Shown here piece by piece: positions 29,636 to 41,348 of a stretch of DNA of 64,000 bases. The translations under genes were made by a program, and so were the position numbers. The notes beneath the pieces were generated by a model. That model worked only from the letters and a program-made list of their open reading frames with translations, did no database searches and was not told where the DNA came from. Location of the stretch: assembly GCF_005938215.1 (NCBI RefSeq), contig NZ_VCPD01000004.1:124001-188000 (forward strand), given 5' to 3'. Numbering within the stretch: position 1 is the stretch's first letter; each line of letters starts with the position of its first letter. This DNA is from Ruegeria sediminis. Its GTDB lineage: Bacteria > Pseudomonadota > Alphaproteobacteria > Rhodobacterales > Rhodobacteraceae.

Positions 29636-31664
29636 GCCGGCCTCCCTGCTGCTGGGCCTTGCCGCCGGCCTGTTCCTTGCGGGCCTGGCGCGCGATGCCG
29701 CGGACCGCTGGATCGACCGGACGCAACTGCCGCCGGTTCTTGCCGGAACCTCGGTCGAACTGCGGGACCGCCACGGCGCGCTTCTGCGGGCCTATCCGGT
29801 CGAAGACGGCATCTGGCGGCTGCGGCCCGGCGTGGTCGATCCGGATTTTGTCGCCATGCTGCTGCGCTACGAGGACAAGCGTTTCAATTCTCATTCCGGG
29901 GTGGATGCGCTGGCCCTGATGCGCGCCGCCGGTCAGGCGGTCTGGAACCGGCGCACCGTGTCCGGCGGTTCGACCCTGACCATGCAGGTGGCGCGGCTGC
30001 TCGAGGACGGGCCGACCGGCAGATGGGGCGGCAAGCTGCGCCAGATCCGCCTGGCCCTGGCGCTGGAGCGGCGGCTGGGCAAGGACGAGATCCTGGCGCT
30101 CTACCTCACCCACGCGCCCTATGGCGGCAACCTGGAAGGCGTGCGCGCGGCGACGCTGGCCTGGTTCGGCAAGGAGCCGCGACGCCTGACCCCGGCCGAA
30201 GCCGCCCTGCTGGTCGCCCTGCCGCAATCGCCCGAGACGCGGCGCCCCGACCGCCACCCGCAAGCCGCGCGCGCGGCGCGGGACCGGGTCCTGGCCCGGG
30301 CCGCCCGGCACGGCATTCTGCCCGAGGCCGAGATGCTGGCCGCTTTGCGCGACCGCCTGCCCGACCGGATGCGCCCTTTTCCGCAGCTGGCCCCGCATCT
30401 GGCCGACCGCACGAGGGCGCAGGAACCGGAAACCGCGATGCACGACCTGACGCTCGATGCCGCCCTGCAGGCGCGCCTCGAACCGCTGGTCGCCCGCGCC
30501 GCATCCCTGGCCGGGCCGCGCGTTTCGGGGGCGATGGTCGTGGCCGATCACGCGACCGGAGACATCCTCGCCTTGGTCGGATCCGCCGGCTACGGTGACG
30601 CGCGCCAGGGCTTCGTGGACATGACCACCGCCCTGCGCTCGCCGGGATCGACCCTGAAACCGCTGGTCTACGGGCTGGCCTTCGATCAGGGCCTGGCGCA
30701 TCCCGAGACGCTGATCCACGACGGCCCGGTCATGTTCGGCCGCTATGCGCCGCGCAATTTCGACGGAGCGTTCCGCGGCGATGTCCGCATCCGCGAGGCG
30801 CTGCAGCTGTCGCTCAACATCCCCGTGGTCCGGCTGACGCGCGAGCTTGGCCCCGGACGGGTCATGGCGGCGCTGCGTCGCGCCGGGACGGCGCCGCGCC
30901 TTTCCGGCGGCGCGCCCGGGCTTGCGATTTCCCTGGGCGGGGTCGGGATCACCCTGCGCGACCTGGTCCAGCTTTACGCCGCGATCGCGGCCGGGGGGCA
31001 GGGGCCGGTGCTGCGGCACCAGATGACGGCGGGCCGCGACGACACGGCGCGGGTGATGTCGCCGGTCGCCGCCTGGCAGGTCGGGGACATCCTGGCCGGG
31101 CTCGCGCCGCCGCCCGGAGCGCCTGCCGGGGCGCTGGCCTACAAGACCGGCACCTCCTACGGCCACCGCGACGCCTGGGCGGTGGGCTATGACGGGCGGC
31201 ACGTGATCGGCGTCTGGCTGGGCCGGGCCGACGGCACGCCGGTTCCCGGCGCCTTCGGCGGCGATCTTGCCGCGCCCCTGCTGTTCGAGGCGTTCGGCCG
31301 CCTGAAACCCGGCTTCGATCCGCTGCCATCACCGCCGCCATCGACGCTGATCGTCGGGGCCGCCGATCTGCCGCCGCCGCTGCAACGGTTCCGCCCGCGC
31401 CAGGCGGCCTTCGGCCAGGACGCCGACGCGCCGCAACTGCTGTTCCCGCCGGATGGCGCGCGGCTGGCGACCGACGGCGCGGCGCTGACCGTCAAGCTGC
31501 GCGGCGGAACCGGGCCCTATTCGGTGCTGGCCGACGGACGGCCGGTGGCGACCGGCATCCGGCACCGCGAATTCGAGATCCCGAACCCCGGGCGCGGCTA
31601 TGCCTCGCTCGTCGTCGTCGACGCGCAGGGCCGCGCCGACCGTGTCTCGGTCCGGATCGACTGA
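29628..31664 (+). CDS. pbpC: Penicillin-binding protein 1C
   Basis: Bifunctional class A PBP of the 1C type, 678 aa. An N-terminal membrane anchor (about 5-20) precedes the GT51 glycosyltransferase with catalytic Glu82 in RYEDKRFNSHSGVD, GGSTLTMQVARLL and NLEGVRAATLAWFGK. The transpeptidase domain follows, with Ser341 in SPGSTLKPL, the SLN motif (LSLNIPVVRL) and KTG at Lys506. The last 90 residues form a BiPBP-C-like beta domain. The frame extends upstream into the previous gene; MPRPASLLLG is chosen with GGGAAGG about 9 nt upstream. Coupling to alpha-2-macroglobulin matches the known genomic pairing in proteobacteria. Confidence 0.95.
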   Translation: MPRPASLLLGLAAGLFLAGLARDAADRWIDRTQLPPVLAGTSVELRDRHGALLRAYPVEDGIWRLRPGVVDPDFVAMLLRYEDKRFNSHSGVDALALMRAAGQAVWNRRTVSGGSTLTMQVARLLEDGPTGRWGGKLRQIRLALALERRLGKDEILALYLTHAPYGGNLEGVRAATLAWFGKEPRRLTPAEAALLVALPQSPETRRPDRHPQAARAARDRVLARAARHGILPEAEMLAALRDRLPDRMRPFPQLAPHLADRTRAQEPETAMHDLTLDAALQARLEPLVARAASLAGPRVSGAMVVADHATGDILALVGSAGYGDARQGFVDMTTALRSPGSTLKPLVYGLAFDQGLAHPETLIHDGPVMFGRYAPRNFDGAFRGDVRIREALQLSLNIPVVRLTRELGPGRVMAALRRAGTAPRLSGGAPGLAISLGGVGITLRDLVQLYAAIAAGGQGPVLRHQMTAGRDDTARVMSPVAAWQVGDILAGLAPPPGAPAGALAYKTGTSYGHRDAWAVGYDGRHVIGVWLGRADGTPVPGAFGGDLAAPLLFEAFGRLKPGFDPLPSPPPSTLIVGAADLPPPLQRFRPRQAAFGQDADAPQLLFPPDGARLATDGAALTVKLRGGTGPYSVLADGRPVATGIRHREFEIPNPGRGYASLVVVDAQGRADRVSVRID

Positions 31665-31683
31665 AGGTGGCCGCAACCCCGCG

Positions 31684-33726
31684 CTAGTGCCGTCCCTCGC
31701 GCAGCCACCCGGCCAGCAGGAACCCGCCCGCCAGCAGCAGCACCAGCCACGGCGGCAGCAGGCCCGCCTGCGTCACGTCCCGCGTCTCGTAAGCGCCGCG
31801 CGGCGTCAGGCCGATCCAGCCGCGCCCGGCGGCGGGCCGCCCCTCGCGCACCAACCGGACCGAGGGCAGGCCGTCCTCCAGCCGCAGGATGCCGCCCCGC
31901 ATCCCGGCCAGCACCGGTTCCAGGATGTCGCCGGTGGCGATCGTGCGCTCAAACTCCTTCGGCGCTGCGGGGCCAAGCCCGATCACCGCCTCGCGGTCGC
32001 CTTCGCTCAGCCGGTAGAGGCCGATTTCCGGCCCGAAATACTGCGCCTCGAAACGGCCGGGCGACACTTCCTGCAAGGTCAGTTCCAGCGTTTCGCCGTT
32101 GGGCCGGGTCACGGTCAGGGGGCCGACCTCGTCCGCCAGCGTCCGCCGGATGATGCGCATGGACTGGCCGTTGGCCTCGGCCCACAGCGCCTCTTCCTCA
32201 AGTTCCGGCTCCTTCATCATCCAATGCGCCAGCCGCCTCAGCAGTTCAAGCTGCGGCCCGCCGCCCTCGTAGCCGCGGCTCCACAGCCAGGCATGGTCCG
32301 AGGCCAGCAGCGCCACCCGCCCCTCGCCCACCCGGTCGAGCATCAGCAGCGGGCGGTCGCCGATCCCGGTCATCAGCAATTCGCCCGAGAGGTGTTCCAC
32401 CTCGATCTGCCGCAGCCAGGCGCCCCATTCCCCGGCGTCGCCCAGATCGGCGGTCACCGGATGCCGCTGCCCCAGATCGGTGACCTGCGGAACATAGCGG
32501 TCCTCGACAACCCGCGCGGTCGGCTCGCCCGGCAGCACGGGCGCAAGCGGCGAGCGGAAGATGCTGTCGGCGGTGGCGAAATCGGGACCGGCCGCGACCA
32601 GAACCGCGCCGCCGTTGTTGACGTAGCCGGTGACGTTGTCGAGATAGATCGCCGGCAGGATGCCGCGCCGCTTGTAGCGGTCGAAGATGATCAGGTCGAA
32701 ATCGTCGATCTTCTCCAGGAACAGCTCGCGGGTCGGAAAGGCGATCAGCGACAGTTCGTCGACCGGAACGCCGTCCTGCTTTTCGGGCGGCCGCAGGATG
32801 GTGAAATGTACCAGATCGACCGAACTGTCGGATTTCAGCAGGTTGCGCCAGGTGCGCCCGCCCGGATGCGGCTCGCCCGAGACCAGCAGAACCCGCAACC
32901 GGTCGCGCACCCCGTTCATCTGGATCAGCGCCGTGTTGTTGCGGTCGGTCAGCTCGCCTTCGGTGGCGGGAACCGAGAACTGGATCACGTTGCGGCCGCC
33001 GTGCGGCAGCGTGACCGGCAGTTCGATGTCTTCTCCGACCGGCAGGTTGAACCGCTGCGGCTCGCCGCCATCGACGGAAACCTCCAGCGGCGCCAGCGGG
33101 CGCGTCGCGGGCGCGGCGCCGCTGTCCTCGATCCGCAGGGTCAGCGTGACCGGCTCGCCGATGATGGCGAAGGCCGGCGCGTTGCGCACGATCAGGCGGC
33201 GGTCCCAGTCGGCCTCGCGCCCGGTCAGCAGCAGATGCATCGGCGCGGGAAGGTCGGGCGCCTGTTCGATGTCGTGCACCAGCCCGTCCGACAGAGCGAT
33301 GATTCCGGCGACGCGCGCGCGCGGCTCTTCGGCCAGCGCCTCGGTCAGCGCGGTCATGACCCGCGTGCCCTCGTCGCCCTCGCCGTCGGCCACCCGGATG
33401 CGGCGCAGCTCGGTATTGTCGCGCGCCTCGATGACGGCGGCCAGTTCCTCGGCGGCGCGCGCGGTCTGGTCGGGCCGGTCCGACAGGGTCTGGCTGGCGC
33501 TTTCATCCTCGATCATCAGCACGATGTCGCTGAGCGGCGCGCGGTCCTCGATCTGGTAGACCGGCCCGGCCAGCGCCGCGATCACCACCAGCGCGGCCAG
33601 CCCGCGCAGGGCCCAGCCCGACAACCCGCGCCACAGCGCCAGCATCACGCCCGACAGCGCGATGGCGGCGACCACGGCCAGGACCGGCCACGGGATCAGG
33701 GGGTCGAAGATCACGGTTCCCGTCAT
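31684..33726 (-). CDS. Membrane protein of MoxR/BatA-type operon (vWA/glutamine-amidotransferase-like)
   Basis: 680-aa envelope protein, last gene of a four-gene operon. Two N-terminal membrane helices (about 13-55) and one C-terminal helix (PPWLVLLLAGGFLLAGWL) flank a large periplasmic-type region. That region opens like a vWA domain (IVLMIEDESASQTL) and continues into a class-I-glutamine-amidotransferase-like segment (LRVLLVSGEPHPGGRTWRNLL ... FDLIIFDRYKRRGIL). The catalytic Cys of true amidotransferases was not seen. It overlaps the previous gene by ATGA. Orthologues accompany MoxR/DUF58/DUF4159 genes in alphaproteobacteria; function is unknown. Confidence 0.82.
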   Translation of the reverse strand: MTGTVIFDPLIPWPVLAVVAAIALSGVMLALWRGLSGWALRGLAALVVIAALAGPVYQIEDRAPLSDIVLMIEDESASQTLSDRPDQTARAAEELAAVIEARDNTELRRIRVADGEGDEGTRVMTALTEALAEEPRARVAGIIALSDGLVHDIEQAPDLPAPMHLLLTGREADWDRRLIVRNAPAFAIIGEPVTLTLRIEDSGAAPATRPLAPLEVSVDGGEPQRFNLPVGEDIELPVTLPHGGRNVIQFSVPATEGELTDRNNTALIQMNGVRDRLRVLLVSGEPHPGGRTWRNLLKSDSSVDLVHFTILRPPEKQDGVPVDELSLIAFPTRELFLEKIDDFDLIIFDRYKRRGILPAIYLDNVTGYVNNGGAVLVAAGPDFATADSIFRSPLAPVLPGEPTARVVEDRYVPQVTDLGQRHPVTADLGDAGEWGAWLRQIEVEHLSGELLMTGIGDRPLLMLDRVGEGRVALLASDHAWLWSRGYEGGGPQLELLRRLAHWMMKEPELEEEALWAEANGQSMRIIRRTLADEVGPLTVTRPNGETLELTLQEVSPGRFEAQYFGPEIGLYRLSEGDREAVIGLGPAAPKEFERTIATGDILEPVLAGMRGGILRLEDGLPSVRLVREGRPAAGRGWIGLTPRGAYETRDVTQAGLLPPWLVLLLAGGFLLAGWLREGRH

Positions 33727-36485
33727 TGTCCCAACCTGTCGAGCAGAGCAGGCACGTGCACCTGGTCCGATTTGTAGTTCCCGGTCAGCACATGCATCAC
33801 CAGGTTGACGCCGAAGCGGTGCGCCAGTTCGCGCTGCCGCTCGCCGGCATAGCCGCGCCCGACGGGCAGCAGCGACTGCCCGTTGCGGTCCACCGCCCAG
33901 GCCCCGGCCCAGTCGTTGCCGCCGATCACCACCGGCGTCACCCCGTCATTCAGGTTGCGGAACGGCATCCCCTCGATCTGTTCCGCGTCGGGCGGCGCGG
34001 CCTCGACCCAGACCTCGGTGCCGCCGTAGCGGCCCGGAAAATCCTGCAGCAGGTAGAAGGCGCGGGTCAGCACGTGGTCGCGCGGCACCGGCTCCAGCGG
34101 CGGAATGTCAAGCGGCGCCGCCAGGTCCTGCAGCTTGCGACCGTTGGGGCTGGCGGTGCCGAAGCGGGCGATGTCGGAATCGCGGGTGTCGAACAGGATC
34201 ATCCCGCCGGACCGCAGATAGGTGTTCAGCTTGGCATAGGCCTCGGCGGACGGCGTCGGCTGTTCCGGCGTGACCGGCCAGTAGAGCAGCGGAAAGAAGG
34301 CAAGCTCGTCCCGCTCCAGGTCGACGCCGATCGGATCGGCCGGCTCGACCGAGGTGCGGTAGAACAGCGTGTCGGACAGGCCGCGCAGCCCCGCAAGGGC
34401 GATCTCGTCCACCCCTCGGTCGCCGGTCAGCACATGGGCCAGAACCAGCTCCTTGGTCGCATCGATCGCGAAATCCGCGTCGCCCGCCTGTTGCGCCGGG
34501 GCGTCCGGCGCCACCAGAACCGCGGCCAGCGCGACGGCCGCCGCCCGGGCCAGCGCCAGACGCCCCGACAGCGCCAGCGACGCCACCACGTCGGCGGCCA
34601 GCAGAATCAGCGCAAGGCTCAGCAGCAGACCGCCAAGCGGGGTTTCCCGGCTGACCTCCTGACCCTTGACCGGCACGTCCGGCGGCCAGGCCGAAGGCCG
34701 CAGGTCGGCGCCCTCGGACAGGACGTTCAGGGCCAGCCTCTGCTTGCCGCTCTCGTAAAGGCCGGGACGCAGGTCGGGTCCGACCGCGCCCGAAACCAGT
34801 TCGGCGCCATCGACCCCGGCAAGGGTGCCCGCGTCCGACAGGGCGCCGAACCCGTCCAGCACCTGCACCGGGGCCCAGGCGGTGCCCTGCAGTTGCGCCT
34901 CCTGCCGCGCCTTCGCGGCCGAGGCGACGGCGAGACGGTCGAGCATCTCCACGAACAGGCCCGACAAGGGCAGGCTCGACCATTCGGCGTCGGCGGTGAC
35001 ATGGAACAGCACCACCTGCCCCAGCCCCAGCGGCTTGCGGGTGACCAGCGGCGTGCCGTCGCTGAGCGAGGCGATCACCCGATCCGCAAGGTTCGGGTCG
35101 GGCTGGGCCATGACCTGCGTGCTGACGGTGACGTCGGCCGGTATCGACAGCCCGTGAAACGGCGAGTTCTCGGCGAAGGGCGCCAGCCCCTTGGCCTCGC
35201 CCCAGCTCATCGCCCCGCCGACCGAACGTCCGCCGCTGCGCAGGCGCACCGGCAGCAGGATGTCCTCTTCGGCGCGTCCCAGATCGCTCGCCGCCATGCG
35301 CGGCCCGGCAAAGCGCAGCAGCAGCCCGCCCTTCTCGATCCATTCGACAAGCCCGGATTCCTCCTTGGCCGACAGGGTGGCCACGTCGGCCAGTACGATC
35401 ACGTCGGGATTGGCAGGCAGCACCTCGAGCAGGGCGCCATCGACGAATTCCGCCGTCGGCACCAGCACCTGCGTCAGGTAGTGGAGCGGCGACAGCAGCT
35501 CCAGCCCCTCGCGGTTGCGGCGGCCCGCGATCAGCGCGACCTCGCGGCGGCGCAGGCTGTCGTCGGTCAGGGTGACCGCGCCCGCCGAACGCTGTCCCTG
35601 GATCTCGAAACGGGTGATCCGCGCCCGCAGTTCCGACGGCAGCGCCAGCGCCACCTGCGCCGAGGTCTCGCCGTCGTCGAACGCCGCGGTGGCGGTTTCC
35701 AGAACGCGCATCGTGCCCGCCGGATCGCGGCCCTGCGCCAGAAGCGTCACGCTGGCGGCCGGGCCCGGCTCGGACCTGAGCGCGGTCAGCTGCACCGCGC
35801 CATCCTCGAACCCCGCGGGCAGCAGCCCCGCGACCGACGCCGCCGAGCGGTAGACGGTCACGCCGCCGCGAGCTTGCAGCGCCGCCAGAACGGTGTCGCG
35901 GCCCGCGTAATCCAACGTGTCGCTGAACCAGTTCGTGTCGAAGCCCCCGTCGATCCCTGCAATCGCCTCCACCGATCCGGCGACCTGTTCCGCGCCCGGC
36001 TGCCAAGGCATCGGCACAAGGCCGGGCAGGCGGCTGCGCCAGGCCTCGGCCGACTGGAACAGCGGCGGTTCCGGCTCGCTCAGCCGCAGGATGGCCACCG
36101 GGCGGCCGGCGCGGCCCGCCTCGGTCAGCTGGGCGTCGATCTGGTTCAGCGTCGCGGGCCAGCGCGACGCGCCCGCCCAGCTGGCGTCCAGCACCAGCAG
36201 CAGCGGCCCGCTGCCCGCCTCGTCCCGCGACGGATTCAGGACCGGCCCGGCCAGCCCGATGATGATCGCCGCCGCCGCCAGCATCCGCAGCAGCAGCAGC
36301 CACCACGGCGTCCGGTCCGACACGCTTTCGTCGTCCTTCAGCCCCAGAAGCAGCGTGACCGCCGGAAACAGCCGGCGGATCGGCGCGGGCGGCACCGCCC
36401 GCAGGATCAGCCACAGGATCGGCAACACCAGCAGCCCCAGCAATATCCAGGGCGCGGTAAAGCCGATGCCAGCCAGAACGGTCAT
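33723..36485 (-). CDS. BatA N-terminal and DUF4159 domain protein
   Basis: 920-aa membrane protein. An N-terminal BatA-type region has two helices (PWILLGLLVLPILWLILRAVPP and PWWLLLLRMLAAAAIIIGLAGP) enclosing RRLFPAVTLL. A vWA-like segment follows (LLLVLDASWAGAS) with an incomplete metal site. A long central domain leads to a second hydrophobic region (about 650-690) and a C-terminal DUF4159 domain starting near DATKELVLAHVLTGD and ending ELAHRFGVNLVMHVLTGNYKSDQVH. It is coupled on both sides by ATGA overlaps. Domain names come from family knowledge; the biochemical role is unknown, probably envelope stress or maturation with the MoxR ATPase. Confidence 0.88.
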   Translation of the reverse strand: MTVLAGIGFTAPWILLGLLVLPILWLILRAVPPAPIRRLFPAVTLLLGLKDDESVSDRTPWWLLLLRMLAAAAIIIGLAGPVLNPSRDEAGSGPLLLVLDASWAGASRWPATLNQIDAQLTEAGRAGRPVAILRLSEPEPPLFQSAEAWRSRLPGLVPMPWQPGAEQVAGSVEAIAGIDGGFDTNWFSDTLDYAGRDTVLAALQARGGVTVYRSAASVAGLLPAGFEDGAVQLTALRSEPGPAASVTLLAQGRDPAGTMRVLETATAAFDDGETSAQVALALPSELRARITRFEIQGQRSAGAVTLTDDSLRRREVALIAGRRNREGLELLSPLHYLTQVLVPTAEFVDGALLEVLPANPDVIVLADVATLSAKEESGLVEWIEKGGLLLRFAGPRMAASDLGRAEEDILLPVRLRSGGRSVGGAMSWGEAKGLAPFAENSPFHGLSIPADVTVSTQVMAQPDPNLADRVIASLSDGTPLVTRKPLGLGQVVLFHVTADAEWSSLPLSGLFVEMLDRLAVASAAKARQEAQLQGTAWAPVQVLDGFGALSDAGTLAGVDGAELVSGAVGPDLRPGLYESGKQRLALNVLSEGADLRPSAWPPDVPVKGQEVSRETPLGGLLLSLALILLAADVVASLALSGRLALARAAAVALAAVLVAPDAPAQQAGDADFAIDATKELVLAHVLTGDRGVDEIALAGLRGLSDTLFYRTSVEPADPIGVDLERDELAFFPLLYWPVTPEQPTPSAEAYAKLNTYLRSGGMILFDTRDSDIARFGTASPNGRKLQDLAAPLDIPPLEPVPRDHVLTRAFYLLQDFPGRYGGTEVWVEAAPPDAEQIEGMPFRNLNDGVTPVVIGGNDWAGAWAVDRNGQSLLPVGRGYAGERQRELAHRFGVNLVMHVLTGNYKSDQVHVPALLDRLGQ

Positions 36486-37353
36486 CGGGTGCCTCCGTCC
36501 AACGCGCGATAGAGCCACAACAGCGCGGCTTGGGCGCTGTCGCCGGTGTGATGCAGCCCCAGCTGCCAGCCGGTCGCGCGACACAACTGATATAAGGCGT
36601 CCTTGCGGCTGGCCAACCGCTGCAGGTAGCGGCCGCGCAGATCCCCGGCCTTGAGCGTCTCGTGCCGCAAGGATCCGCCGACGCTTTCAAAGATGGTGCG
36701 GCCGCGATAGGGAAAGCTTTCCTCGCTGGGGTCCAGAACCTGCAGCAGCACGCCCCGGACGCCGCGATCGGCCGCCTTGGTCAGCGCCAGTTCGACCTCC
36801 GACAGGTCGCCGAGGAAATCCGAGATGAACACCGCGCGGGCATGCGGGATCATGGCGCGGTGCTCGGGCGGGGCGTAGTCGGCCTCGGCGTCCTGCGACC
36901 AGGCCTGCGCCAGCCGCACGATCTGTTCGTTGCCGCGCCGCGGCGGCAGTGCGGTGCCGGTCAGGCCGACCCGCTCGCCGCCCCGCGCCAGCAGGATCGC
37001 GGTCGCCAGCCCCAGCAGCCGCGCGCGGTCGGCCTTGGCCGGCAGGTTCCGGTCCGAGGAAAACCGCATCGACGCGCCCTGATCGACCCAGAGCAGCACC
37101 GACTGCGCGATCTGCCATTCCCGCTCGCGCACGTATTGCTGATCGCCGCGCGCCGAGCGCCGGTGGTCGATCATGCGCTTGCTGTCGCCGCTCTGCGCCG
37201 GCCGGTACTGCCAGAAATCGTCGCCCAGCCCCGACCGGCGGCGGCCATGCTCGCCCAGAAGGACGGTGCCGGCCAGATGTTCGGCCCGCGCCAGCAACGG
37301 CGGCAGGCGCGACGCCTCGGCCTCGGATCTTTCGCGTAGGGTCAGGGCGGCGT

Positions 37354-37357
<4 letters not shown>
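36482..37357 (-). CDS. DUF58 domain-containing protein
   Basis: 291-aa protein of the DUF58 family that accompanies MoxR ATPases. The family region GEHGRRRSGLGDDFWQYRPAQSGDSKRMIDHRRSARGDQ... is followed by a vWA-like core (LLWVDQGASMRFSS, ISDFLGDLSEVELAL). The start is GTG, set in a GTGA overlap with the moxR stop, which decides it. The stop overlaps the next gene as ATGA. It is likely a client or adaptor of the MoxR chaperone; no catalytic activity is evident. Confidence 0.92.
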
Positions 37358-38361
<1,004 letters not shown>

Positions 38362-38425
38362 GACTTTCCCTTCCGTGGACGTATATGCTTGGAGTGTATC
38401 GCGCCGCGAGGAAATGGCAAAAACA

Positions 38426-39007
38426 ATGAGTGGACAAAAAGCTGTGACACCGTCGGCCGAGAGCCTCGCCGCCTCGGTCAAGGCCGCGAAACCCAGGGGC
38501 CTGCCGCCGGTCCATCTGTGGAACCCGCCCTTCTGCGGCGATCTGGACATGCGGATCGCGCGGGACGGCACCTGGTTCTACCTCGGCACGCCGATCACCC
38601 GGTTCGAGATGGTCAGGCTGTTCTCGTCGATCCTCAAGAAGGAAGAAGGCCGGTATTTCCTTGTCACGCCGGTGGAAAAGGTGGGCATCACGGTCGAGGA
38701 CGCCCCCTTCGTCGCCGTCGATTTCGATGTCTCCGGCGCGGGCGAGGCGCAGGTGCTCGAGTTCCGGACCCATGTGGGCGACACCGCCGTCGCCGGCCCC
38801 GAGCACCCGATCCGCGTTGTTCGCGATCCGGAAACAGGCGAGCCCTCGCCCTACATACTGGTTCGCGCCGGGCTCGAGGCGCTGATCGACCGCAAAAGCT
38901 TCTACCGCCTCGTGGATCTCGGCATGCATCACGACGGCTGGTTCGGGGTCTGGTCCTCGGGCGCGTTCTTTCCGATCATCCCGTCCGACGAGATGGCGGC
39001 GGATTAG
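38426..39007 (+). CDS. DUF1285 domain-containing protein
   Basis: 193-aa protein with a full DUF1285 domain: [72 protein letters not shown], then [14 protein letters not shown] at the C-terminus. Two in-frame ATGs exist (38414 and 38426). GAGGA lies too close to the first and rather far from the second, so the start is uncertain by four codons. It is divergent from the moxR operon with about 60 bp between, so their promoters must overlap or abut. Function is unknown. Confidence 0.9.
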   Translation: MSGQKAVTPSAESLAASVKAAKPRGLPPVHLWNPPFCGDLDMRIARDGTWFYLGTPITRFEMVRLFSSILKKEEGRYFLVTPVEKVGITVEDAPFVAVDFDVSGAGEAQVLEFRTHVGDTAVAGPEHPIRVVRDPETGEPSPYILVRAGLEALIDRKSFYRLVDLGMHHDGWFGVWSSGAFFPIIPSDEMAAD

Positions 39008-39022
39008 ACCGACGCCGTCGTC

Positions 39023-40099
<1,077 letters not shown>

Positions 40100-40277
40100 G
40101 ATGTCCCCCAGGCTCCGGTTTGCGTTTTTGCGTTCGCCCAGCCTAAACCGGAACACCTGGACCGTTCCACCCGGTTTCGCGATGCGCGTCCCCGGCTTAC
40201 CTGAGCGCCTCCCCCGTCCATTGCCTTCGGCCCCGTTCCCTGCGATATCCCGGCAGCGGACCAACGCCCGAGACCCG

Positions 40278-41033
40278 ATGCCCCGATTTGCCGCCAATCT
40301 TTCGCTTCTGTTCACCGAACTGCCCTATCTCGACCGGTTCGAGGCGGCGGCCAGGGCCGGGTTCGGCGCGGTCGAGATCCTGTTTCCCTACGATCTCGCC
40401 GCCGAGGAAACCCGCCGCGCCCTGCTGGCCAACGGCCTGGAGCTGGTGCTGATCAACGCGCCGCCGCCGGACCAGGCGGGCGGAACGCCGGGCTATGCCG
40501 CGATCCCGGGCGCCGAGGACAGGTTCCGCGCAGACCTCCGCCGCGTCCTGCACTATGCCGAGGTGCTGCGGCCCGGGCTGATCCACCTGATGGCCGGCTA
40601 CGTCTCTGGCGACGAGGCGGCCGAAACCTTCGTGCGCAACCTGCGATGGGCGGCCGATGCCGCCCCGGACCGGCGTTTCACCATCGAACCGCTGAACCCG
40701 ATGTCGCAGCCCGGGTATTTCCTGAACGACTACGGCCTTGCCGCCGAAATCCTCGACCGCGTGAACCGGCCCAATGTCGGGCTGCAATATGACAGTTTCC
40801 ACGCCCAGATGATCCACGGCGACGCGCTGGCGGTCTGGCAGCGGTTTCAAGCAAGCGCCTTCCACGCCCAGATCGGCGCCGCCCCGGACCGGTCCGAACC
40901 GGGCCGCGGCCCGACCGATTTCAGGGCGCTGTTCGCGGCGATGGACAAATCCGGCTACGACGGTTGGGTCAGCGCCGAATACACGCCCTCGACCGACCGC
41001 ACCGAGGCGTCTCTGCACTGGATGACAGCCTGA
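40278..41033 (+). CDS. hyi: Hydroxypyruvate isomerase family protein
   Basis: 251-aa TIM-barrel enzyme of the xylose-isomerase-like/hydroxypyruvate isomerase family, interconverting hydroxypyruvate and tartronate semialdehyde in glyoxylate metabolism. Family signatures are the N-terminal MPRFAANLSLLFTELPYLDRF, GFGAVEILFPYD, HLMAGYV, the metal/catalytic Glu in FTIEPLNP, and the terminal WVSAEYTPS. OtnI-type 2-oxo-tetronate isomerase is a possible alternative. The ATG at 40278 opens the conserved N-terminus. No glyoxylate carboligase or tartronate semialdehyde reductase gene is adjacent. Confidence 0.88.
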   Translation: MPRFAANLSLLFTELPYLDRFEAAARAGFGAVEILFPYDLAAEETRRALLANGLELVLINAPPPDQAGGTPGYAAIPGAEDRFRADLRRVLHYAEVLRPGLIHLMAGYVSGDEAAETFVRNLRWAADAAPDRRFTIEPLNPMSQPGYFLNDYGLAAEILDRVNRPNVGLQYDSFHAQMIHGDALAVWQRFQASAFHAQIGAAPDRSEPGRGPTDFRALFAAMDKSGYDGWVSAEYTPSTDRTEASLHWMTA

Positions 41034-41107
41034 TGTGCGCCGACGCACTGGACTTCACATCAGGAAAAACAAATATGACGCTGCGACCCTGAACCAGGAA
41101 GGTGCCC

Positions 41108-41338
41108 ATGAATCCCGCCCGATTTGCCCCCATTCTGTTCGGCTTCCTCGTCTCGGGGCTGATGTCCTGCCTCGTCTCCCTGGTCGCCACCCTCAGAACC
41201 TCCGGCTTGACCGCCGAGACCTCGACCAAGTGGATGGAGGCCTGGACCACCAGCTGGCCGGTGGCCTTCGCGGCGATCCTGGTGGTGGCGCCCGCCGTGC
41301 GGCGGCTGGTCGCCCGTCTGGTCAGGTCCGAGGCCTAG
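41108..41338 (+). CDS. DUF2798 domain-containing small membrane protein
   Basis: 76-aa protein with two transmembrane helices: FAPILFGFLVSGLMSCLVSL and WPVAFAAILVVAPAVRRLV. This is the DUF2798 pattern (first helix ending SxxVSxxATLR, second opening with WPVAF). AGGAAGG is well spaced before the ATG at 41108. An in-frame GTG six bases upstream is less likely. It converges with polA 10 bp further on. Function is unknown. Confidence 0.88.
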   Translation: MNPARFAPILFGFLVSGLMSCLVSLVATLRTSGLTAETSTKWMEAWTTSWPVAFAAILVVAPAVRRLVARLVRSEA

Positions 41339-41348
41339 TGCCCCGGCG

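Noticed and set aside
33726..36512. Long plus-strand open frame opposite the BatA-DUF4159 gene
   Set aside because: Arg/Gln/His-rich translation without a domain; the minus-strand gene has membrane segments, domain signatures and ATGA overlaps on both sides.
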